Notes: generated by a model not told the origin, from the sequence alone. A stretch of DNA of 52,574 nucleotides from Bacteroidales bacterium (GCA_024401355.1 JAKSLF010000018.1:1-52574); one strand, 5' to 3'. Positions 31,929-42,397 are shown, counted from the stretch's first letter. Program-made: numbers and translations.

Positions 31929-33746
31929 ATGGAGAACAATGAACGCCAAGAGGTTGAACTGACGTCTGTTAGCAACGCCAGTGCAGACCAAACTACCGAG
32001 ACATCGGCAAATGCCAACGTCTCGGACGTAGCAGCAAAGCCAGCCAATGCTGCCACCGACATAAACAATCTTTCACGTGAACAGCTTGCATCGTTATTGT
32101 CAAGCATGTTAGATGTAGACAAAGTCACGTCAATACAGAAAGAGGCAGAAGAAATCAAAAAACGCTTTGACTCCCTAACAGAGCAGCTTCAGAGCAACAG
32201 ACGCGAGGCCTACAGGGATTCACATAATGGTTCAGAAGAAGGATACGAAAACTTCTCTGACAATGCCGACATTGATATGCAAACAGCATATAGTGCATAT
32301 CGTAATCGTCTAAATGTAGAGCATGAAGCCAACAGCAAGGCGAAACGTTCTATCATTGAACAAATGGGCAAACTTCTTGAAGGAGAAGATGTCAACACAT
32401 ATAATCAGCAGTTCAGAGAACTCATCGCTCAATGGAAACAAATAGGGACAGTAGCCCAGGCTGATTATCAGGATATTTCGACAAAATATAAACAGCACGT
32501 AGACCATTTCTTCGATAATCTGAAGTTAAATCATGATATGCGTGTTCTTGACCAGAAACGCAACTATGAAGAGAAAATAAAGTTATGCGAAGAAGCAGAA
32601 GCATTGGCCGAGAAAACGTCAGCAATCAAAAGCTTCAATGAAATTCAGCGTCTGCACTCCCAGTGGAAGCAGATAGGAACAGTACCAGCAGAGGTTAGAG
32701 AAGAATTGTGGAATCGATTCAAAGCAGCGACGAGCATTGTAAACGAAAGATTTCACAAATATATAGACGAAAACAAAGAACGCGAAAAAGCGAACTACGA
32801 AGCAAAACTGCAGTTAATTGCTCAAGTAGAAGAAATAGCGAAAGGAGACTTAAGCAGTGCCAAACTAATAGAGGCAGCAGCACAACAAGTCGGTGAGATA
32901 CAGGAAAAGTGGAGAACAATAGGCATTGTACCAAAAGCAGTCAATACCGAAGTTTATACACGATTCCGCAAGATATGCGATGAAGTATATAACAAGCGCA
33001 GAGCATTCTTCAAAGAGCAAAACGCCACACTATCGGCAAATCTTGAACTTAAAAAGCAACTTATAGCCGAAGTAGAAGCATTAAAAACTGAAAATAAGGA
33101 ATGGAAAGAAATATTCAACAAGATAGTTGAACTCCAGAAAAAGTGGAAAACAATAGGTCCGGTTCCTTATAAAGTCAGCGAAGACATCTGGAAGAAATTC
33201 AGAAGTGCATGTGACTATTTCTTCGAGGAGAGAGACAAGGCGACAAGTGCAGAGGACGAAGAAAGAGAGAAAAACTACGAACTCAAAAAAGCCATTCTTG
33301 AAGAATTGAAAGCCACTACCCTTCCAGAGGAGCCAGATATGCTGTTTAAAGCAGTACAGGGATTCCAGCAGAGATGGAACGGCATTGGACCTCTTCCTGG
33401 AAAAAAGCGCGAGATTCACCAAGAATTCATGGACATCGTCAACAAGCTATATGACAAATGCGCATCTGACGACAGCTCTAAAAACATACAGCGATTCAGG
33501 GCTAAAATGGAACTCATAAAAGACAGCGCAGATGGTCAGAGCAAGTTGACGGCAGAACGCAACAGACTGATTGCCAAAATCACTCAGCTCGAGAACGATG
33601 TTCATACGCTTGAAAACAACATAGGATTCTTCTCTAAATCAAAGAATTCTGAAGCATTGAAGAACGACTTTGAAAACAAAATAAAGACAGCCAAAAGGAA
33701 TATTGAACAAGCAAATGAAAAGCTGGATATTATAGACGCTCTATAA
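31929..33746 (+). CDS. DUF349 repeat protein
   Basis: A 605-residue cytosolic, almost all-helical protein. After an acidic, Thr/Ala-rich N-terminus come five or so DUF349 units of about 70-75 residues, each marked by W(K/R)xIG: QWKQIGTVAQ, QWKQIGTVPAE, KWRTIGIVPK, KWKTIGPVPY, RWNGIGPLPG. Units begin with long charged helices and end in RF(R/K) blocks such as FRKICDEVYNKR. The last 80 residues form a coiled coil (LTAERNRLIAKITQLEND...). DUF349 proteins are common in Bacteroidetes and occur as single-gene units; their function is not established to my knowledge. A strong terminator follows. Confidence 0.9.
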   Translation: MENNERQEVELTSVSNASADQTTETSANANVSDVAAKPANAATDINNLSREQLASLLSSMLDVDKVTSIQKEAEEIKKRFDSLTEQLQSNRREAYRDSHNGSEEGYENFSDNADIDMQTAYSAYRNRLNVEHEANSKAKRSIIEQMGKLLEGEDVNTYNQQFRELIAQWKQIGTVAQADYQDISTKYKQHVDHFFDNLKLNHDMRVLDQKRNYEEKIKLCEEAEALAEKTSAIKSFNEIQRLHSQWKQIGTVPAEVREELWNRFKAATSIVNERFHKYIDENKEREKANYEAKLQLIAQVEEIAKGDLSSAKLIEAAAQQVGEIQEKWRTIGIVPKAVNTEVYTRFRKICDEVYNKRRAFFKEQNATLSANLELKKQLIAEVEALKTENKEWKEIFNKIVELQKKWKTIGPVPYKVSEDIWKKFRSACDYFFEERDKATSAEDEEREKNYELKKAILEELKATTLPEEPDMLFKAVQGFQQRWNGIGPLPGKKREIHQEFMDIVNKLYDKCASDDSSKNIQRFRAKMELIKDSADGQSKLTAERNRLIAKITQLENDVHTLENNIGFFSKSKNSEALKNDFENKIKTAKRNIEQANEKLDIIDAL

Positions 33747-33759
33747 GAAAGCAAAATAA

Positions 33760-33793
33760 GAGGGTGACTAACATTAGTCACCCTCATTTTTTA
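33760..33793 (+). terminator. Intrinsic terminator of the DUF349 gene
   Basis: GAGGGTGACTA pairs perfectly with TAGTCACCCTC around a 4-base loop, followed by a T-rich tail. Confidence 0.9.
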
Positions 33794-33897
33794 TATTCTA
33801 CACTCAACCATATCCACACTCAAGCCATTTTTCTTCGCCTTTCCTCGTTCACCCATAGGCGGCAATATGGGGCAGTCTGACTCTCGCTCATGCTAAC

Positions 33898-33930
33898 AAA
33901 AAAAACCGCAATACCAATAAAGTATTGCGG
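33898..33930 (-). terminator. Intrinsic terminator of the rny transcript
   Basis: On the minus strand CCGCAATAC pairs with GTATTGCGG around a 7-base loop, followed by eight T. It begins about 24 bases after the rny stop codon. Confidence 0.88.
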
Positions 33931-33953
33931 CTCATATCTATGCCGAATGGTTT

Positions 33954-35489
33954 TTACTTTGCATAACTTACTGCACGTGTCTCACGGATGACAGTAATCT
34001 TAACCTGACCAGGATAAGTCATTTCTGTTTGAATCTTTCTAGCCAAATCAGCAGAAATTGTCTCAGCCTCCTTATCCGACACCTTTTCGCTTCCGACAAT
34101 AACACGGAGTTCACGTCCGGCCTGAATTGCATAAGTCTTTATAACGCCAGGATAAGACATTGCCATATTCTCAAGATCGTTCAAACGCTTGATATAAGCT
34201 TCGATAATCTCACGACGAGCACCAGGACGAGCACCAGAAATAGCATCACAAACCTGAACAATTGGAGCTATCAATGTAGTCATTTCTACTTCATCATGGT
34301 GAGCACCAATAGCATTGCAAATCTCTGGTTTTTCCTTGTACTTCTCAGCGAGCTTCATACCAAGTATTGCGTGTGGCAATTCTGGATCCTCATCAGAAAC
34401 CTTACCAATATCATGAAGAAGACCTGCGCGTTTAGCCTTCTTAGTATTTAAGCCAAGTTCAGATGCCATAACAGCACACAGATTAGCAGTTTCGCGTGCA
34501 TGCTGAAGGAGATTCTGGCCATACGATGAACGATATTTCATCTTACCAATCAACTTGATAAGTTCAGGATTTAAGCCATGAATACCCAAGTCAATAGTAG
34601 TACGTTTACCAGTCTCTATCACTTCTTCCTCAACCTGCTTACGAACCTTATTAACAACCTCCTCAATACGAGCAGGATGGATACGTCCGTCAGTCACAAG
34701 CTGGTGCAAAGCCAGTCGAGCGATTTCACGACGCATAGGATCAAAAGCAGAAAGGACAATAGCTTCTGGAGTATCATCAACAATTATCTCAACACCAGTA
34801 GCAGCTTCAAGGGCACGAATATTTCGTCCTTCGCGTCCAATGACACGTCCCTTTATTTCATCATTGTCGATATGGAAAATCGTAACTGAATTTTCTATAG
34901 CAGTTTCGGTAGCAACACGCTGAATAGTCTGAAGAACTATTTTCTTAGCCTCCTTATTGGCATTGATTTTAGCTTCATCCATAATGTCATTTATATATGA
35001 CATTGCATCAGTACGAGCTTCAGCTTTCATGCTCTCGATAAGGCTCTCCTTAGCTTCCTGACCACTCATGCCAGAAATAGCCTCAAGTTTTTCGACCTGC
35101 TGCTTGTGAAGTTTTTCAATATCCTCTTTACGACGATCAATAGTTTCCTGTTGAATGCTCAACTTCTGCTGCTCAGTCTCCAATTCCTTTTGCTTACGCT
35201 GAAGATTTTCCTGCTGACGGCTGAGATCAGACTCCTTTTGGCGAATCTTATTTTCAGAAGCAGCCACCTTAGAATTACGGGCATTAACTTCCTTCTCATG
35301 TTCTGCCTTAAGCTGAAGGAACTTTTCTTTGGCCTGAAGTATCTTATCCTTCTTGATCACCTCAGCTTCATTTTCAGCATCTTTAATTATCTGGGCACTC
35401 TTGCTTTTTAAAGCCGTATTCATCAAGATCCATGTCAGAAGCCCTCCCAACAAAAGACCAACGGCTGCACCAATGAAGATTGTTATCAT
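33954..35489 (-). CDS. rny: Ribonuclease Y
   Basis: A 511-residue endoribonuclease anchored by one N-terminal helix (residues 2-24, [17 protein letters not shown]). A long charged coiled coil covers about 30-195. The KH domain (about 203-265) has the GxxG loop as GREG (218-221). The HD domain has H330, H359, D360 (LLHDIGK) and HHDE (397-400), all metal and catalytic residues being present. RNase Y starts mRNA decay and processes structured RNAs in bacteria lacking RNase E at that role. The layout and length are standard. It lies 118 bases after zapA on the same strand, a common Bacteroidetes neighbourhood. Confidence 0.97.
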   Translation of the reverse strand: MITIFIGAAVGLLLGGLLTWILMNTALKSKSAQIIKDAENEAEVIKKDKILQAKEKFLQLKAEHEKEVNARNSKVAASENKIRQKESDLSRQQENLQRKQKELETEQQKLSIQQETIDRRKEDIEKLHKQQVEKLEAISGMSGQEAKESLIESMKAEARTDAMSYINDIMDEAKINANKEAKKIVLQTIQRVATETAIENSVTIFHIDNDEIKGRVIGREGRNIRALEAATGVEIIVDDTPEAIVLSAFDPMRREIARLALHQLVTDGRIHPARIEEVVNKVRKQVEEEVIETGKRTTIDLGIHGLNPELIKLIGKMKYRSSYGQNLLQHARETANLCAVMASELGLNTKKAKRAGLLHDIGKVSDEDPELPHAILGMKLAEKYKEKPEICNAIGAHHDEVEMTTLIAPIVQVCDAISGARPGARREIIEAYIKRLNDLENMAMSYPGVIKTYAIQAGRELRVIVGSEKVSDKEAETISADLARKIQTEMTYPGQVKITVIRETRAVSYAK

Positions 35490-35607
35490 TTCTCTATTAA
35501 CGATTACATATAATAATAAACGACCACAAAGGAGACATAGACTTCCTCTGTAAAGTCAAAAAATTACACATCCTTAAAGCAAAAGAGAGAAATGAAAGAA
35601 AAAAACA

Positions 35608-35907
35608 CTAAAACTCTTCGTTGAGAATATCGTCCAACATATCATTGACACGTTCCATTTGCGCAACAACAGGCGTTTCATCCTTATCCATCTGCAAACG
35701 TCTAACATTAGACGCGTATTCAACAGCAATAAAAGACAGAATCTGTAAAATATCCGCCTTCTGATTCTTACTGCGATAGACAGCAATACGCTCGTTAACA
35801 TCCTTAGATGCCAATCGTATCAACTCTTCCTGTTCAGGACGCACATAGAGTGAAAAACTATTGTCAGCAACCTCTATGGTTATATGTTGAACGTTGTCGC
35901 TAGGCAT
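35608..35907 (-). CDS. zapA: Cell division protein ZapA
   Basis: A 99-residue protein with the ZapA N-terminal domain (ITIEVADNSFSLYVRPEQEELIRLA) and a C-terminal coiled-coil helix (ILSFIAVEYASNVRRLQ). ZapA tetramers cross-link FtsZ filaments at the division ring. It lies between a small coiled-coil protein gene and rny, the order I expect in Bacteroidetes. The last 25 residues are acidic (VVAQMERVNDMLDDILNEEF). Confidence 0.85.
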   Translation of the reverse strand: MPSDNVQHITIEVADNSFSLYVRPEQEELIRLASKDVNERIAVYRSKNQKADILQILSFIAVEYASNVRRLQMDKDETPVVAQMERVNDMLDDILNEEF

Positions 35908-35981
35908 ATTGTCAATAACTCTTTATATTTGGCCGTATAATTAAGTCGCCGGTTCTACAAGGACCTTGACGTTCATCAATT

Positions 35982-36272
35982 TCAACGGTTGAGTAGTGCA
36001 ATGCACTTATCAATCTCTCGCAACATTTGATCAAGATATTTACGAGCCTGCGCTCCGTCGGTACCACTGTGTGACAATGCCATCGACATTTTGTATATGT
36101 TGAACTGCTCAGAAAGACGATTATAGTCCTCAACCATTTGCTGTTTCTGCTCATTAAGGCTCTTGCATTCAGCTTCGAGTAATTCTACTCTCTGCTTAAG
36201 AGCCTTATAGCGCTGAGCAACAACCGCTACTTTTTGTGAGGCCTGCTGGGCCAATTCAACACCACTTTTCAC
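35982..36272 (-). CDS. Small coiled-coil protein upstream of zapA
   Basis: A 96-residue protein that is one long coiled coil up to about residue 65 (heptad-like KALKQRVELLEAECKSLNEQ), followed by a short helical tail (QARKYLDQMLREIDKCIALL). No signal peptide. Size, coiled coil and position before zapA suggest a division-linked partner in the manner of ZapB, but sequence does not prove this. It has a -7 box upstream, so it is probably the first gene of a unit with zapA and perhaps rny. The 74-base gap to zapA shows no terminator. Confidence 0.75.
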   Translation of the reverse strand: MKSGVELAQQASQKVAVVAQRYKALKQRVELLEAECKSLNEQKQQMVEDYNRLSEQFNIYKMSMALSHSGTDGAQARKYLDQMLREIDKCIALLNR

Positions 36273-36306
36273 TTAATCAAATTTTTGCTTTGCATTTTCT
36301 GCAACA

Positions 36307-36314
36307 CAAAGATA
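36307..36314 (-). promoter_or_regulatory. -7 promoter box before the coiled-coil/zapA genes
   Basis: TATCTTTG on the minus strand, about 35 bases before the start codon. Confidence 0.5.
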
Positions 36315-36401
36315 TAATATATTTTTAAGAAAAAGAAACACAACAACAAGTATTTTCAAACATGATGCAAAAACAACGCATTCTAAGCCCCCATATAGAA
36401 C

Positions 36402-36435
36402 AAAAAAGAGCCGTACACGCAAGTGAACGGCTCTT
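36402..36435 (-). terminator. Intrinsic terminator of the nqr operon
   Basis: AAGAGCCGT pairs with ACGGCTCTT with a further 3-bp inner helix (CAC/GTG), followed on the minus strand by six T. It lies about 20 bases past nqrF. Confidence 0.88.
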
Positions 36436-36454
36436 AAAAAATTGTTATTATAGA

Positions 36455-37738
36455 CTATCCGCCGAAGTTATCGAAACGAATCATCTCATCTTCAACACCA
36501 AGTGAGTGGAGAAGATCGAGAACAGTCTTAGCCATCATTGGAGGTCCGCAGAGATAGTATTCGCAATCCTCTGGAGCCTCATGAGCCTTAAGATAAGTGT
36601 CACCCATAACAGGAGCAACGAAGCCTGCTGTATACTTGATTCCAGCTGCATCTGCCTTTGGATCTGGACGGTCAAGAGCCAAGTGGAAATGGAAGTTAGG
36701 GAACTCCTTCTCAAGTGCGAGGAAGTCATCCAAGAATGGAATTTCTTCAAGAGCACGTGCACCATAGAAATAGTGCATTGGACGCTGACGGTCTTCAGGA
36801 GCTATGCCATTACCCTTGAGCATGTGCATAATCTGAGCACGGAGAGGAGCCATACCGGCACCACCACCTACCCATATCATCTCACGACCAGAACCATACT
36901 GTGGACGGAACTCACCGTAAGGACCACTCATGATCACCTTATCGCCTGGCTTGAGGCTAAAGATATATGATGAAGCAATACCTGGGTTCACATCAATAAA
37001 GCCTGGGCCCTGATCTTTTGGCTTGAATGGAGGTGTAGCAATACGTACATTAAGAGTGATGATATCACCCTCGTCTGGGTAGTTGGCCATTGAGTAAGCA
37101 CGAATTGTATCCTCTTCGTTCTTACACTTCAAACCGAACAGACCAAACTTCTCCCATGCAGGAAGATATGTATCGCCAATAAGGCTCTTGTCGAAATCCT
37201 TGTTATAGTCAAGTTCAAACTTTGGGATTCGAATCTGAGCATAGCTACCTGGCTCAAAGTCCATGTGCTCGCCCTTAGGAAGAGCAACCTTGTACTCCTT
37301 AATGAATGTAGCCACGTTCTTGTTACCAATAACTGTACATTCCCATTCCTTGACGCCCATTACAGACTCGTCAACCTTAATCTTCAAGTCACCCTTCACC
37401 TTAGCCTGGCAACCAAGACGCCAATGGTCTTGCTGCTGCTTACGGCTGAAATGACCCTTCTCTGATGGAAGTATCTCACCACCACCCTCTACTATCTGGC
37501 ACTTGCACTGACCGCAAGAGCCCTTACCACCACATGCTGATGGCAAGTAGATGCCTTCTGCTGCGAGTGTGCTCAAAAGACTAGAGCCCGATTCTACCTC
37601 TACATCCTGCTCGCCATTGATGTTAATCTTAACTTTGCCAGAAGCCACGAGGAAATTCTTAGCAACAAGCAAGATAACAACAAGGAGAAGGATGATTACG
37701 AGGAATACACCTATACTCGCTAATATTAAATTTGTCAT
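36455..37738 (-). CDS. nqrF: Na+-translocating NADH:quinone reductase subunit F
   Basis: A 427-residue subunit where NADH enters the pump. One N-terminal membrane helix (residues 4-26), a 2Fe-2S ferredoxin domain with C69, C75, C78 and C110 (CGGKGSCGQC and RLGCQ), then an FAD domain (RAYSMANYP) and an NADH domain (GGGAGMAPLRAQI, YYLCGPPMM). The cysteine positions differ by one from those of Vibrio NqrF. It is the last gene of nqrABCDEF, ends in a terminator, and follows nqrE by 21 bases. Confidence 0.98.
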   Translation of the reverse strand: MTNLILASIGVFLVIILLLVVILLVAKNFLVASGKVKININGEQDVEVESGSSLLSTLAAEGIYLPSACGGKGSCGQCKCQIVEGGGEILPSEKGHFSRKQQQDHWRLGCQAKVKGDLKIKVDESVMGVKEWECTVIGNKNVATFIKEYKVALPKGEHMDFEPGSYAQIRIPKFELDYNKDFDKSLIGDTYLPAWEKFGLFGLKCKNEEDTIRAYSMANYPDEGDIITLNVRIATPPFKPKDQGPGFIDVNPGIASSYIFSLKPGDKVIMSGPYGEFRPQYGSGREMIWVGGGAGMAPLRAQIMHMLKGNGIAPEDRQRPMHYFYGARALEEIPFLDDFLALEKEFPNFHFHLALDRPDPKADAAGIKYTAGFVAPVMGDTYLKAHEAPEDCEYYLCGPPMMAKTVLDLLHSLGVEDEMIRFDNFGG

Positions 37739-37759
37739 CTTTTAATCTCCAATTATTAA

Positions 37760-38392
37760 TTAAATGTTCAAACCTGAGAAGCACATGAACGACATCGCCA
37801 TCAAACCTACCACGATAAATGTGATGCCAAGACCACGCAATGCTGGTGGAACATTCGAATATGCCATCTTCTCACGTACTGCTGCAAGTGCTACAATAGC
37901 GAGCAACCAACCTATACCAGAACCAAGAGCGTATACAACAGCATCACCCACAGTACCAATGAACTTAGGATCTGTTGGCTCAAGACCTATTCTCTGCTGC
38001 ATAAAGAGTGAAGCACCCATGATAGCACAGTTTACAGCGATAAGTGGCAAGAAGATACCAAGCGAAGCGTAGAGCGATGGAGAGAAACGCTCAACAATCA
38101 TCTCTACAAGCTGCACGATACCTGCAATTACTGCAATAAAGAGTATGAAGCTCAAAAAGCTCAAGTCTACACCCTCAACAATTGCATTTGCTGCAAGTAC
38201 CTTAGTCTGAAGCAAGAAGTTAACAGGAAGTGTCACTAACAACACAAATGTAACTGCTGCGCCAAGACCAAGAGCTGTCTTTACGTCCTTCGATACGGCA
38301 AGGTAAGAACACATGCCGAGGAAGAAAGCGAAGATCATATTGTCCACAAAAATTGAGCGGACGAAAAGACTGATCAAATTTGCATTTTCCAT
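37760..38392 (-). CDS. nqrE: Na+-translocating NADH:quinone reductase subunit E
   Basis: A 210-residue polytopic membrane subunit with about six helices. Characteristic blocks are [22 protein letters not shown], holding a cysteine of the iron site shared with NqrD, and [12 protein letters not shown], holding the second. NqrD and NqrE are inverted homologues that carry a membrane iron centre between NqrF and NqrC. It sits in standard operon order. Confidence 0.97.
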   Translation of the reverse strand: MENANLISLFVRSIFVDNMIFAFFLGMCSYLAVSKDVKTALGLGAAVTFVLLVTLPVNFLLQTKVLAANAIVEGVDLSFLSFILFIAVIAGIVQLVEMIVERFSPSLYASLGIFLPLIAVNCAIMGASLFMQQRIGLEPTDPKFIGTVGDAVVYALGSGIGWLLAIVALAAVREKMAYSNVPPALRGLGITFIVVGLMAMSFMCFSGLNI

Positions 38393-38419
38393 TTTACTAT
38401 GTATTTATTACCTTACTAA

Positions 38420-39040
38420 TTATTTTTCTTGAAGATCCTTATTATGAGCACGCTCATACCAAATGATACAAGCCACGATGATCAAGGCCATTGGAGGCAT
38501 CAACATAAGACCATTGTTAGCATAGCCCCACTCGTAAACGCAATCAGGGATAACCTGGAAGCCCAAGAGTTTACCAGAGCCGAGAAGCTCACGGAAGAAA
38601 GCTACAATAACAAGTATCTTAGCATAGCCAAGACCGTTACCTACACCATCGAGGAATGACTGCCAAGGAGAATTCTGCATAGCGAAAGCCTCCAAGCGAC
38701 CCATAAGGATACAGTTTGTAATAATAAGACCGATATACACCGAAAGCGTCATAGCCACATCATAAGCGAAAGCCTTTAATACCTCACTTACGATTGTTAC
38801 CATTGAGGCAACGACTACAAGCTGAACGATGATACGAATACGGTTTGGAATGCCCTTACGAAGAAGTGAAATAACTACATTCGAAAGAGCTGTGATGATA
38901 GTCACTGAAAGACCCATCACAAGAGCAGGAACCAACTGCGCTGTAACAGCCAATGCAGAACAGATACCAAGTACCTGTACAGTCACTGGGTTGTTAAGTG
39001 TCAGAGGACCTACGAATACGTCTTTATCTTTTAATGCCAT
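38420..39040 (-). CDS. nqrD: Na+-translocating NADH:quinone reductase subunit D
   Basis: A 206-residue polytopic subunit of the RnfE/NqrD family. The cysteine blocks are VLGICSALAVT near the start and IITNCILMGRLEAFA in the middle. It is homologous to, and packs with, NqrE to bind the membrane iron centre. The ATG lies 18 bases after nqrC. Confidence 0.97.
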   Translation of the reverse strand: MALKDKDVFVGPLTLNNPVTVQVLGICSALAVTAQLVPALVMGLSVTIITALSNVVISLLRKGIPNRIRIIVQLVVVASMVTIVSEVLKAFAYDVAMTLSVYIGLIITNCILMGRLEAFAMQNSPWQSFLDGVGNGLGYAKILVIVAFFRELLGSGKLLGFQVIPDCVYEWGYANNGLMLMPPMALIIVACIIWYERAHNKDLQEK

Positions 39041-39058
39041 TTGTTTGTCCTCCTATTA

Positions 39059-39856
39059 TTATTCTTCAACTTCAACTACCTTGATCTGAAGTGGACCTCC
39101 AGTAACCTCAGCAGCTTCTGCTGTTGCTTCAGCCACCTCTGCTACTTCATTCTCGCTTGCTACGCTGTCTGTTGTGCAAGCAGGAACTGCAGAAAGAAAA
39201 TCCTTGTAGTTCTTGAGGCAATTATAGAGCATATCCTTTACACCATTTGATGTAAGAGTACCACCCGACACACCGTCTACTTCTACTTCTGGATCCTGTA
39301 CTGTACCACTCTTTACAACCTTAAGTGCTACGTCAGCATCCTTCATCACTTTTTTTCCTACAAAGTCACCCTTGAACTTGTCTGCTGTAATTTCAGCACC
39401 AAGACCTGGAGTCTCCGAATCGTGAGAGAAATCAACTCCGTAAACTGTATTCTTATCTGAATTCAAAGAGATGTAACCACGGATAGCACCCCAAAGACCA
39501 TTACCAGCCAATGGGAATACATACTTAGTGTCACCATCCTTCTCGTATACGAAGACATGGAAGTTACCTTCCTTTATCTCACCTGCATACTGAGTCTTAA
39601 AATCCTTTGCATCTACAGCTACGAGTTCACCATTCTTAAGGACATAATCCTTTACATTAGCGTTAAACTCGCTTTCTGTGTCATCACTCTGTACATTAAC
39701 AGCACGCAAGATCTGCTTCTGAATATCAAGCTTCACATTCTTGTCCTGCTGCTCCTTGAGTAAAGAAGAAACTAACGAAAGGAGCGATGCCACGATTACC
39801 ACCATAACGACCGCATAGAGTATCGTATAGGTATTGCTATTTGTGTTTCTAGCCAT
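39059..39856 (-). CDS. nqrC: Na+-translocating NADH:quinone reductase subunit C
   Basis: A 265-residue periplasm-facing subunit with one N-terminal helix (about residues 12-33) and an FMN-binding domain. The flavinylation motif is DGVSGGTLTSNGV; the last threonine (T202) is expected to carry FMN as a phosphoester. The usual SGAT has G in place of A here. The C-terminal 40 residues form an Ala/Glu/Val-rich extension (EVAEVAEATAEAAEVTGG...) beyond the family core. It lies 11 bases after nqrB. Confidence 0.96.
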   Translation of the reverse strand: MARNTNSNTYTILYAVVMVVIVASLLSLVSSLLKEQQDKNVKLDIQKQILRAVNVQSDDTESEFNANVKDYVLKNGELVAVDAKDFKTQYAGEIKEGNFHVFVYEKDGDTKYVFPLAGNGLWGAIRGYISLNSDKNTVYGVDFSHDSETPGLGAEITADKFKGDFVGKKVMKDADVALKVVKSGTVQDPEVEVDGVSGGTLTSNGVKDMLYNCLKNYKDFLSAVPACTTDSVASENEVAEVAEATAEAAEVTGGPLQIKVVEVEE

Positions 39857-39867
39857 TTTCGTCGTTT

Positions 39868-41031
39868 TTATTTGTTATTCTTAACTCGGTTCTTACGACG
39901 GCTAATGTTCGCTTGAACGAAGCAATAGTCGATTACAGGAGCGAATGTATTCATCAACAAGATTGCGAGCATCATACCTTCTGGATAACCAGGGTTGAGA
40001 ACGCGGATGATGACTGCCATTGCACCAATCAAGAAACCATAAATATACTTACCCTTCTCTGTACGGCATGATGTAACAGGGTCAGTTGCCATAAAGACAG
40101 CGCCGAAAGCGAAACCACCAATAACGAGCTGTTCGCACCAGCAGATTTCACAAGCACCTGTCAGGTTAAATACGTAACCCATTAAAGCACCACCAACGAA
40201 AACAGAGAACATAGTCTTCCAACTTGCAACACCTGTAAGAAGAAGTATCACTGCACCTATAAGGCAGCACAATGCACTTGTCTCACCGATTGAGCCTGGG
40301 ATAAGACCGATAAACTCATTGTAGAAGTTAAAAATAGAAGCATCACCCTGACCATTGAGTGCCAAAGCAGTTGCGCCAGAGAATCCGTCGGCAACCTGAC
40401 CAGCCTCTTTTGCAGCATCAAAGCCGTAATACCACACCTGATCACCAGACATCTTAGTTGGATAAGCAAAGAAGAGGAAGGCACGAGCCACAAGTGCTGG
40501 GTTCCAGATGTTCATACCTGTACCACCAAATACTTCCTTACCGAAGATAACTGCGAATGCTGTTGCTACAGCTACGAGCCAAAGTGGCACATCAGCTGGC
40601 ATAACCATTGGGATGATCATACCGGTTGCAAGGAAACCTTCGTTTACTTCATGACCACGCATCTGTGCTACAGCGAACTCGATTCCAAGACCTACAACAT
40701 ACGATACTACCAAAATAGGGAATACTGCTATAATACCCTCGAGAACAATATCACCGAAAGAAACAGTATCAAGCTGACCAAGCATACGGAAATGCTGGTA
40801 ACCTGTATTATAGATACCGAAAAGGAGAGCCGGTATCAGAGCCAAAATGACGCAAGAGATGGTTCTCTTCAAATCCACCGCGTCGCGTACGTGAACGCCA
40901 CCTTTATTCACTGTGTTTGGAGCAAAGAGGAAAGTCTCAAACGCGCCGAAAGTCGAACGCAATTTTGAGTACTTGCCACCCTCTTCAAACTGGGGCTTCA
41001 CTTTGTCTATAAAGTCTCTTAATGAACTCAT
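39868..41031 (-). CDS. nqrB: Na+-translocating NADH:quinone reductase subunit B
   Basis: A 387-residue polytopic subunit, the likely Na+ channel of the complex. The covalent FMN site is T221 in DGFSGATALA. Other family blocks are KEVFGGTGMNIWNPALVARAF and MATDPVTSC. Its N-terminal 55 residues are soluble. It forms the quinone-side core with NqrA; the ATG lies 22 bases after nqrA. Confidence 0.98.
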   Translation of the reverse strand: MSSLRDFIDKVKPQFEEGGKYSKLRSTFGAFETFLFAPNTVNKGGVHVRDAVDLKRTISCVILALIPALLFGIYNTGYQHFRMLGQLDTVSFGDIVLEGIIAVFPILVVSYVVGLGIEFAVAQMRGHEVNEGFLATGMIIPMVMPADVPLWLVAVATAFAVIFGKEVFGGTGMNIWNPALVARAFLFFAYPTKMSGDQVWYYGFDAAKEAGQVADGFSGATALALNGQGDASIFNFYNEFIGLIPGSIGETSALCCLIGAVILLLTGVASWKTMFSVFVGGALMGYVFNLTGACEICWCEQLVIGGFAFGAVFMATDPVTSCRTEKGKYIYGFLIGAMAVIIRVLNPGYPEGMMLAILLMNTFAPVIDYCFVQANISRRKNRVKNNK

Positions 41032-41053
41032 TATTTTTAATTGTCAATTGTTA

Positions 41054-42397
41054 CTAGCCTACTTCCTTAACCATCAAGTCAAGACCGTTGCGAAGCACCT
41101 TCTGAAGTGGCAACTTTGAAGTGCAGACAAACTCACAGAGAGCAACATCTTCCTCTACGACCTCGTAGATTCCGAGTTGATCCATCTTGTCGATGTCCTG
41201 AGCCAAAATAGCCTTAAAGAGATACTCTGGATAGATATCCATTGGGAATACCTTATCGAGCTCGTTGCTCACAACAAATGCACGCTTTTCACCATGAGTA
41301 TTAGTATCAAGCTTATACTCCTTGCTTCCAGTTAGCCATGAGAAGAAAGTTCTTCCCGCGCTAAACTTGTTGAAGCCAGGCAAAGCCCAACCGAACATCT
41401 CATACTGGTTACCCTCAGGAATGATTGTCACCTGCGAATCATAATAGCCAAGATAACCTTCAGCCTTTGACTCTGCACCAGTCAAAACATTACCACTAAT
41501 AACACGTACGTTGTCAGAATTCAAATTGCCATTTACTGCAGTAGAAAGCTGAGCGCCAACTACAGTACGGAAATAACCCTTATTCTTAGCCTCGGAACCT
41601 GTCATAACAGCTACACGGCTGAAATCGTGAACACCTGTCATGAAGAGTTTACCTACAGCGACAACTTCCTGTACACCAATTGTGAATACCTTCTCGCCTG
41701 CGTTGATAGGATTTACATGATTAATCTGTACTCCGACACAACCAGCAGGGTGAGGTCCCTGGAATGCTGTTACAGTAACGCCCTTAGCACCTGTAAATAC
41801 AGGAGCGGCACCATTGTTATGAACGCCAACAAAAACTGGAGCGATCTTGCCCAAAACGTCAAGACCCTTCTGGAAAGCCTCTTCATTGCCCTTTATTACA
41901 AAATCATAATCAGGGGCAAGTGGAGCTGTATCAAATGTTGACACAAAAATAGCCTTTGGCTCAGCTTTCACGTCAGCAACCACATTGTATGGACGCTGCT
42001 TGAAATAAGGCCATGCGCCGGCTTCGAGCATTTTGTCGATTACCTGTTGACGACTGAGAGAATTGATATCTGCCTTGCCGAAATCGACAGCGCTATTCTG
42101 ACCATCAGCCTTTACGACCACCTCCAGAATAACACGTCTTTCGCCACGGTTGACAGCAACCAACTCGCCGCTCACAGGCGACACGAATTTAACCTCAGGC
42201 TGCTTCTTGTCATAGAAGAGCACACTACCTGCCTGCACCTTGTCACCTACCTTAGCTACCATCTTTGGCACCAGATTATGGAAATCTGTTGGCTGAATGG
42301 CATAGAGCTCTGGAAGGGCAACCTGCATGAAGACAGTCTCCGCTTTTCCTGTCAAGCGAATGTCGAGGCCTTTCTTGAGTTTTATTACATCAGACAT
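41054..42397 (-). CDS. nqrA: Na+-translocating NADH:quinone reductase subunit A
   Basis: A 447-residue soluble subunit on the cytoplasmic face, first gene of the operon. Family blocks: KKGLDIRLTGKAE at the start, VGDKVQAGSVLFYDKK, GPHPAGCVGVQINHVNPI, and MFGWALPGFNKFSAGRTF. It lacks cofactor motifs, as expected, and contributes to quinone binding. The region upstream (about 165 bases, divergent from the plug-protein gene) shows no clear minus-strand promoter box. Confidence 0.97.
   Translation of the reverse strand: MSDVIKLKKGLDIRLTGKAETVFMQVALPELYAIQPTDFHNLVPKMVAKVGDKVQAGSVLFYDKKQPEVKFVSPVSGELVAVNRGERRVILEVVVKADGQNSAVDFGKADINSLSRQQVIDKMLEAGAWPYFKQRPYNVVADVKAEPKAIFVSTFDTAPLAPDYDFVIKGNEEAFQKGLDVLGKIAPVFVGVHNNGAAPVFTGAKGVTVTAFQGPHPAGCVGVQINHVNPINAGEKVFTIGVQEVVAVGKLFMTGVHDFSRVAVMTGSEAKNKGYFRTVVGAQLSTAVNGNLNSDNVRVISGNVLTGAESKAEGYLGYYDSQVTIIPEGNQYEMFGWALPGFNKFSAGRTFFSWLTGSKEYKLDTNTHGEKRAFVVSNELDKVFPMDIYPEYLFKAILAQDIDKMDQLGIYEVVEEDVALCEFVCTSKLPLQKVLRNGLDLMVKEVG

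Noticed and set aside
35490-35607. A possible 6S RNA between zapA and rny
   Set aside because: The gap is only 118 bases, lacks the long central-bubble hairpin, and has no terminator; it is better taken as leader sequence of rny.
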